The notes beneath the pieces were generated by a model, which saw only the letters and a program-made list of their open reading frames with translations, was not told the DNA's origin and did not search any database. A program made the position numbers and the translations under genes. A stretch of 15,735 nt of DNA from Dehalococcoidia bacterium (GTDB taxonomy: Bacteria; Chloroflexota; Dehalococcoidia; UBA1151; UBA1328): contig JASLNQ010000016.1 of NCBI GenBank assembly GCA_030745955.1, forward strand, positions 1 through 15,735. The letters are read 5' to 3'. Below, piece after piece: positions 14,011 to 15,735 of the stretch (positions within the stretch are counted from its first letter, which is position 1; every line of letters starts with the position of its first letter).

Positions 14011-15411
14011 ATGAGCGCTGAAAAACCGCAAGCGGCTGGAAATACCGGTTCCGACAAGCCTGCGGTGCCGCCGCGCCAGGGGCACTACTACGGCTGGTAC
14101 GTGATCGCCGCGCTGTTCTTCGCCACGTTCCTCGCCATCGGGTCCCGGCAGGGCTTTGGCGTATTCGTCAAGACCTGGGAGCAGGACTGGGAGGTCTCGA
14201 CTGCCACGATTTCGATTGCCGCCGCTACCGGTTGGCTGGTAAACGGGATCTCACAGCCGTTCGTGGGCAGGATGACCGACCTCTATGGCGGCCGACGCGT
14301 CGTCGTCCTGTCGCTGCTCGTCATGGGGATCGCGACAATAGGGGTTGCAGCGGTTACGAATGTATATGGACTGATCGCGCTCTACGGTTTCGTGATTTCG
14401 TTTGCGTCGGGTGGCATTTCTCCCGCGGCCACAGGCGTGATAGTCGCCCGTTGGTTCGAACGTAAGCGCGGGCTGGCGATGGCCGTGTTAATCGCCGGCG
14501 GATCGGCCGGGGGCCTGATCGTCGTACCGTTCCTGAGCTACCTGTTGATCGAATATGGCTGGCGGGTTACGTGGATCGTGATCGGCGCGCTCGCACTCGG
14601 CCTCGGCGTTCCGTTGTTGCTGATTGTCGTCAGGAGCACCCCGGCCGACATGGGACTGCAGATCGACGGGGAAGCCAGTCCCGAAACCGGGAACGGCGGC
14701 GACACCGGGGAAGCCGAAATCACGGTCCGCGCGGTTGGGCCAAGCTTCGTTGAAAACTGGCGTGATTCGCTAAGCTCAAAGCCCATCTGGCAACTCTCGT
14801 TCGCCTACTGGGTCTGCGGAATCACCACCGCATCGATCGCCGTCCATTTCGTCCGGTGGGCCATCAGCGAAGACATTACGACCGGCACCGCAGCGCTGGC
14901 GTTTGGTGTGCTGAGCGGCGTCAACGCCGGCGGGGTGCTGGTGATCGGAGTACTTTCGGACCGCTGGCAAAGAAAGAATCTGCTGGGCGCGGTTTACCTG
15001 GTAAGAGGGCTCGCGTTCATATCGTTGATAGTGATACCGGGACCAACGGCGATATGGGTGTTCGCAATTGTCGGGGGGATGTCGTGGCTGGCGACCGTGC
15101 CGCTCACGGCGTCGCTGACTGCCGATGTATACGGGGTCCGCAACCTGGGCACGCTCTTCGGCTTCGCCACCATGTCTCACCAGCTTGGCGGTGCCGCCGC
15201 CGTCATGCTGTTCGGCTGGGCGTTCACCGCCTGGGATTCATACGACATCCCGTTTGCCATCGGCGCAGCAACCCTGCTCGCCGCCGGGATCGTGTCGTTC
15301 TCGATCCGGGAAAAGAGCCACTCCGTCCGCTACGTGCAGGTTTCGCAACCGCCAGGAACTGCAGAAGGCACGGCTGCCAGTCCGAAACAACCCGCAGCGG
15401 ACGAAGTATGA
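14011..15411 (+). CDS. MFS transporter, monocarboxylate/oxalate-formate antiporter-like
   Basis: This 466-residue carrier has two six-span halves joined by an acidic cytoplasmic loop (around 215-245). After a hydrophilic N-terminal tail the first span starts at YYGWYVIAALFF, as in oxalate/formate and monocarboxylate carriers. The loop between spans 2 and 3 is GRMTDLYGGRR (86-96), the canonical MFS motif A, repeated in weaker form as GVLSDRWQRKN in the second half. ISPAATGVIVARWFERKRGLA is also typical of this group. It probably moves a small organic acid with protons or by exchange. It starts directly after the stop of the 46-residue peptide and ends one base before the ATG of the 65-residue protein. 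Pairing with the amidohydrolase suggests a shared substrate or product. Confidence 0.93.
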   Translation: MSAEKPQAAGNTGSDKPAVPPRQGHYYGWYVIAALFFATFLAIGSRQGFGVFVKTWEQDWEVSTATISIAAATGWLVNGISQPFVGRMTDLYGGRRVVVLSLLVMGIATIGVAAVTNVYGLIALYGFVISFASGGISPAATGVIVARWFERKRGLAMAVLIAGGSAGGLIVVPFLSYLLIEYGWRVTWIVIGALALGLGVPLLLIVVRSTPADMGLQIDGEASPETGNGGDTGEAEITVRAVGPSFVENWRDSLSSKPIWQLSFAYWVCGITTASIAVHFVRWAISEDITTGTAALAFGVLSGVNAGGVLVIGVLSDRWQRKNLLGAVYLVRGLAFISLIVIPGPTAIWVFAIVGGMSWLATVPLTASLTADVYGVRNLGTLFGFATMSHQLGGAAAVMLFGWAFTAWDSYDIPFAIGAATLLAAGIVSFSIREKSHSVRYVQVSQPPGTAEGTAASPKQPAADEV

Positions 15412-15412
15412 G

Positions 15413-15610
15413 ATGGCGAACCCCACCGGCACGCTGCTGCACCACGCCGAACCCATCGACCCGACACTCTGGGAATGGCTGAGCGCGAAGATCGATCACC
15501 TGCTGGGGTTCTCACCCGGCGTGATGGTCCTCATCCTCGGAGCGATAATAATTCTCTTTCCTGTCGCGGTGATGGTCATCGCCGTACGCCGACGACGGGA
15601 TCCACGTTAG
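15413..15610 (+). CDS. Small single-span membrane protein
   Basis: This 65-residue product has a soluble N-terminal part with His and Trp residues (LLHHAEPIDPTLWEWL), one membrane helix at about 36-57, and a very basic C-terminus (RRRRDPR). The topology is probably N-out, C-in. Its ATG lies one base after the MFS stop (TGAGATG), and no independent Shine-Dalgarno is evident, so it depends on translation of the MFS gene. No family is recognised. It may be an accessory subunit of the transporter or a standalone membrane microprotein. The frame also extends upstream inside the MFS gene in a Ser/Pro/Arg-rich shadow, so only the part from 15413 is annotated. Confidence 0.65.
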   Translation: MANPTGTLLHHAEPIDPTLWEWLSAKIDHLLGFSPGVMVLILGAIIILFPVAVMVIAVRRRRDPR

Positions 15611-15646
15611 TGATCGGGCGGAGACTATCGCTGGCAAGTGCAAGAC

Positions 15647-15677
15647 AGATTCCCCCGCTGCGGCCGGGATGACGGTA
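15647..15677. repeat. Intergenic palindrome-like repeat
   Basis: ATTCCCC, followed by CGCTGCGG and then CCGGGATGACGG, has the outline of dispersed intergenic elements with ATTCCC/GGGAT ends around a GC-rich centre. The central CCGC-T-GCGG is a perfect short palindrome. No second copy is in the window, so repeat status is inferred from resemblance only. The rest of 15611-15735 shows no gene. Confidence 0.3.
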
Positions 15678-15735
15678 TTACGACTACTGTGCACCGGGGG
15701 CGGATTCAACAACCGGTCTTGTAGAAAAGTAGGCG

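Noticed and set aside
1..15735. CRISPR arrays, tRNA or rRNA genes, insertion sequences, phage genes
   Set aside because: I looked for regularly spaced repeats, cloverleaf-like segments, transposase or integrase motifs and found none.

Overview
The window is a GC-rich bacterial chromosome segment with tightly packed genes, frequent TTG and GTG starts and few strong ribosome binding sites. It has no rRNA, tRNA or other phylogenetic marker. The mix of a standalone formyltransferase, aldo/keto reductase, F420/NADP-type reductase, ACMSD-like amidohydrolase and several MFS carriers would fit an environmental heterotroph such as a SAR202-like Chloroflexota. That assignment is weak inference from gene content.

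Layout. Bases 1-618 hold no confident gene but carry three small hairpins, one with perfect 15-bp arms. A TPR protein (minus) then diverges from a formyl-tetrahydrofolate-type formyltransferase (plus), which converges on an alpha/beta hydrolase (minus) through a strong hairpin. MutS2 (plus) follows and converges on a MerR-type regulator (minus) that appears to carry two helix-turn-helix modules. Between this regulator and a two-gene ABC exporter (minus) lies an intrinsic terminator pointing to the plus strand with no plus-strand gene to serve, so a small RNA is possible there.

From 8833 to 11307 a plus-strand operon encodes an aldo/keto reductase, an extended SDR and an F420H2:NADP oxidoreductase-like protein. 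It is preceded by a good sigma-70 promoter, and its last two genes are joined by TAATG. This operon meets a minus-strand MFS carrier at a shared CTAG that gives both genes their stop codons. The last block (12893-15610, plus) is an amidohydrolase, a 46-residue single-span membrane peptide, a second MFS carrier and a 65-residue single-span membrane protein. The three membrane genes abut one another.

How the genes work together. The two plus-strand operons look like small-molecule catabolism units: redox steps in one, and hydrolysis or decarboxylation plus transport in the other. No substrate can be named from sequence. Most of the window is ordinary housekeeping and accessory metabolism. The least explained items are the two membrane microproteins bracketing an MFS carrier, the orphan plus-strand terminator, the doubled HTH in the MerR regulator, and the hairpins that enclose stop codons at convergent gene ends.
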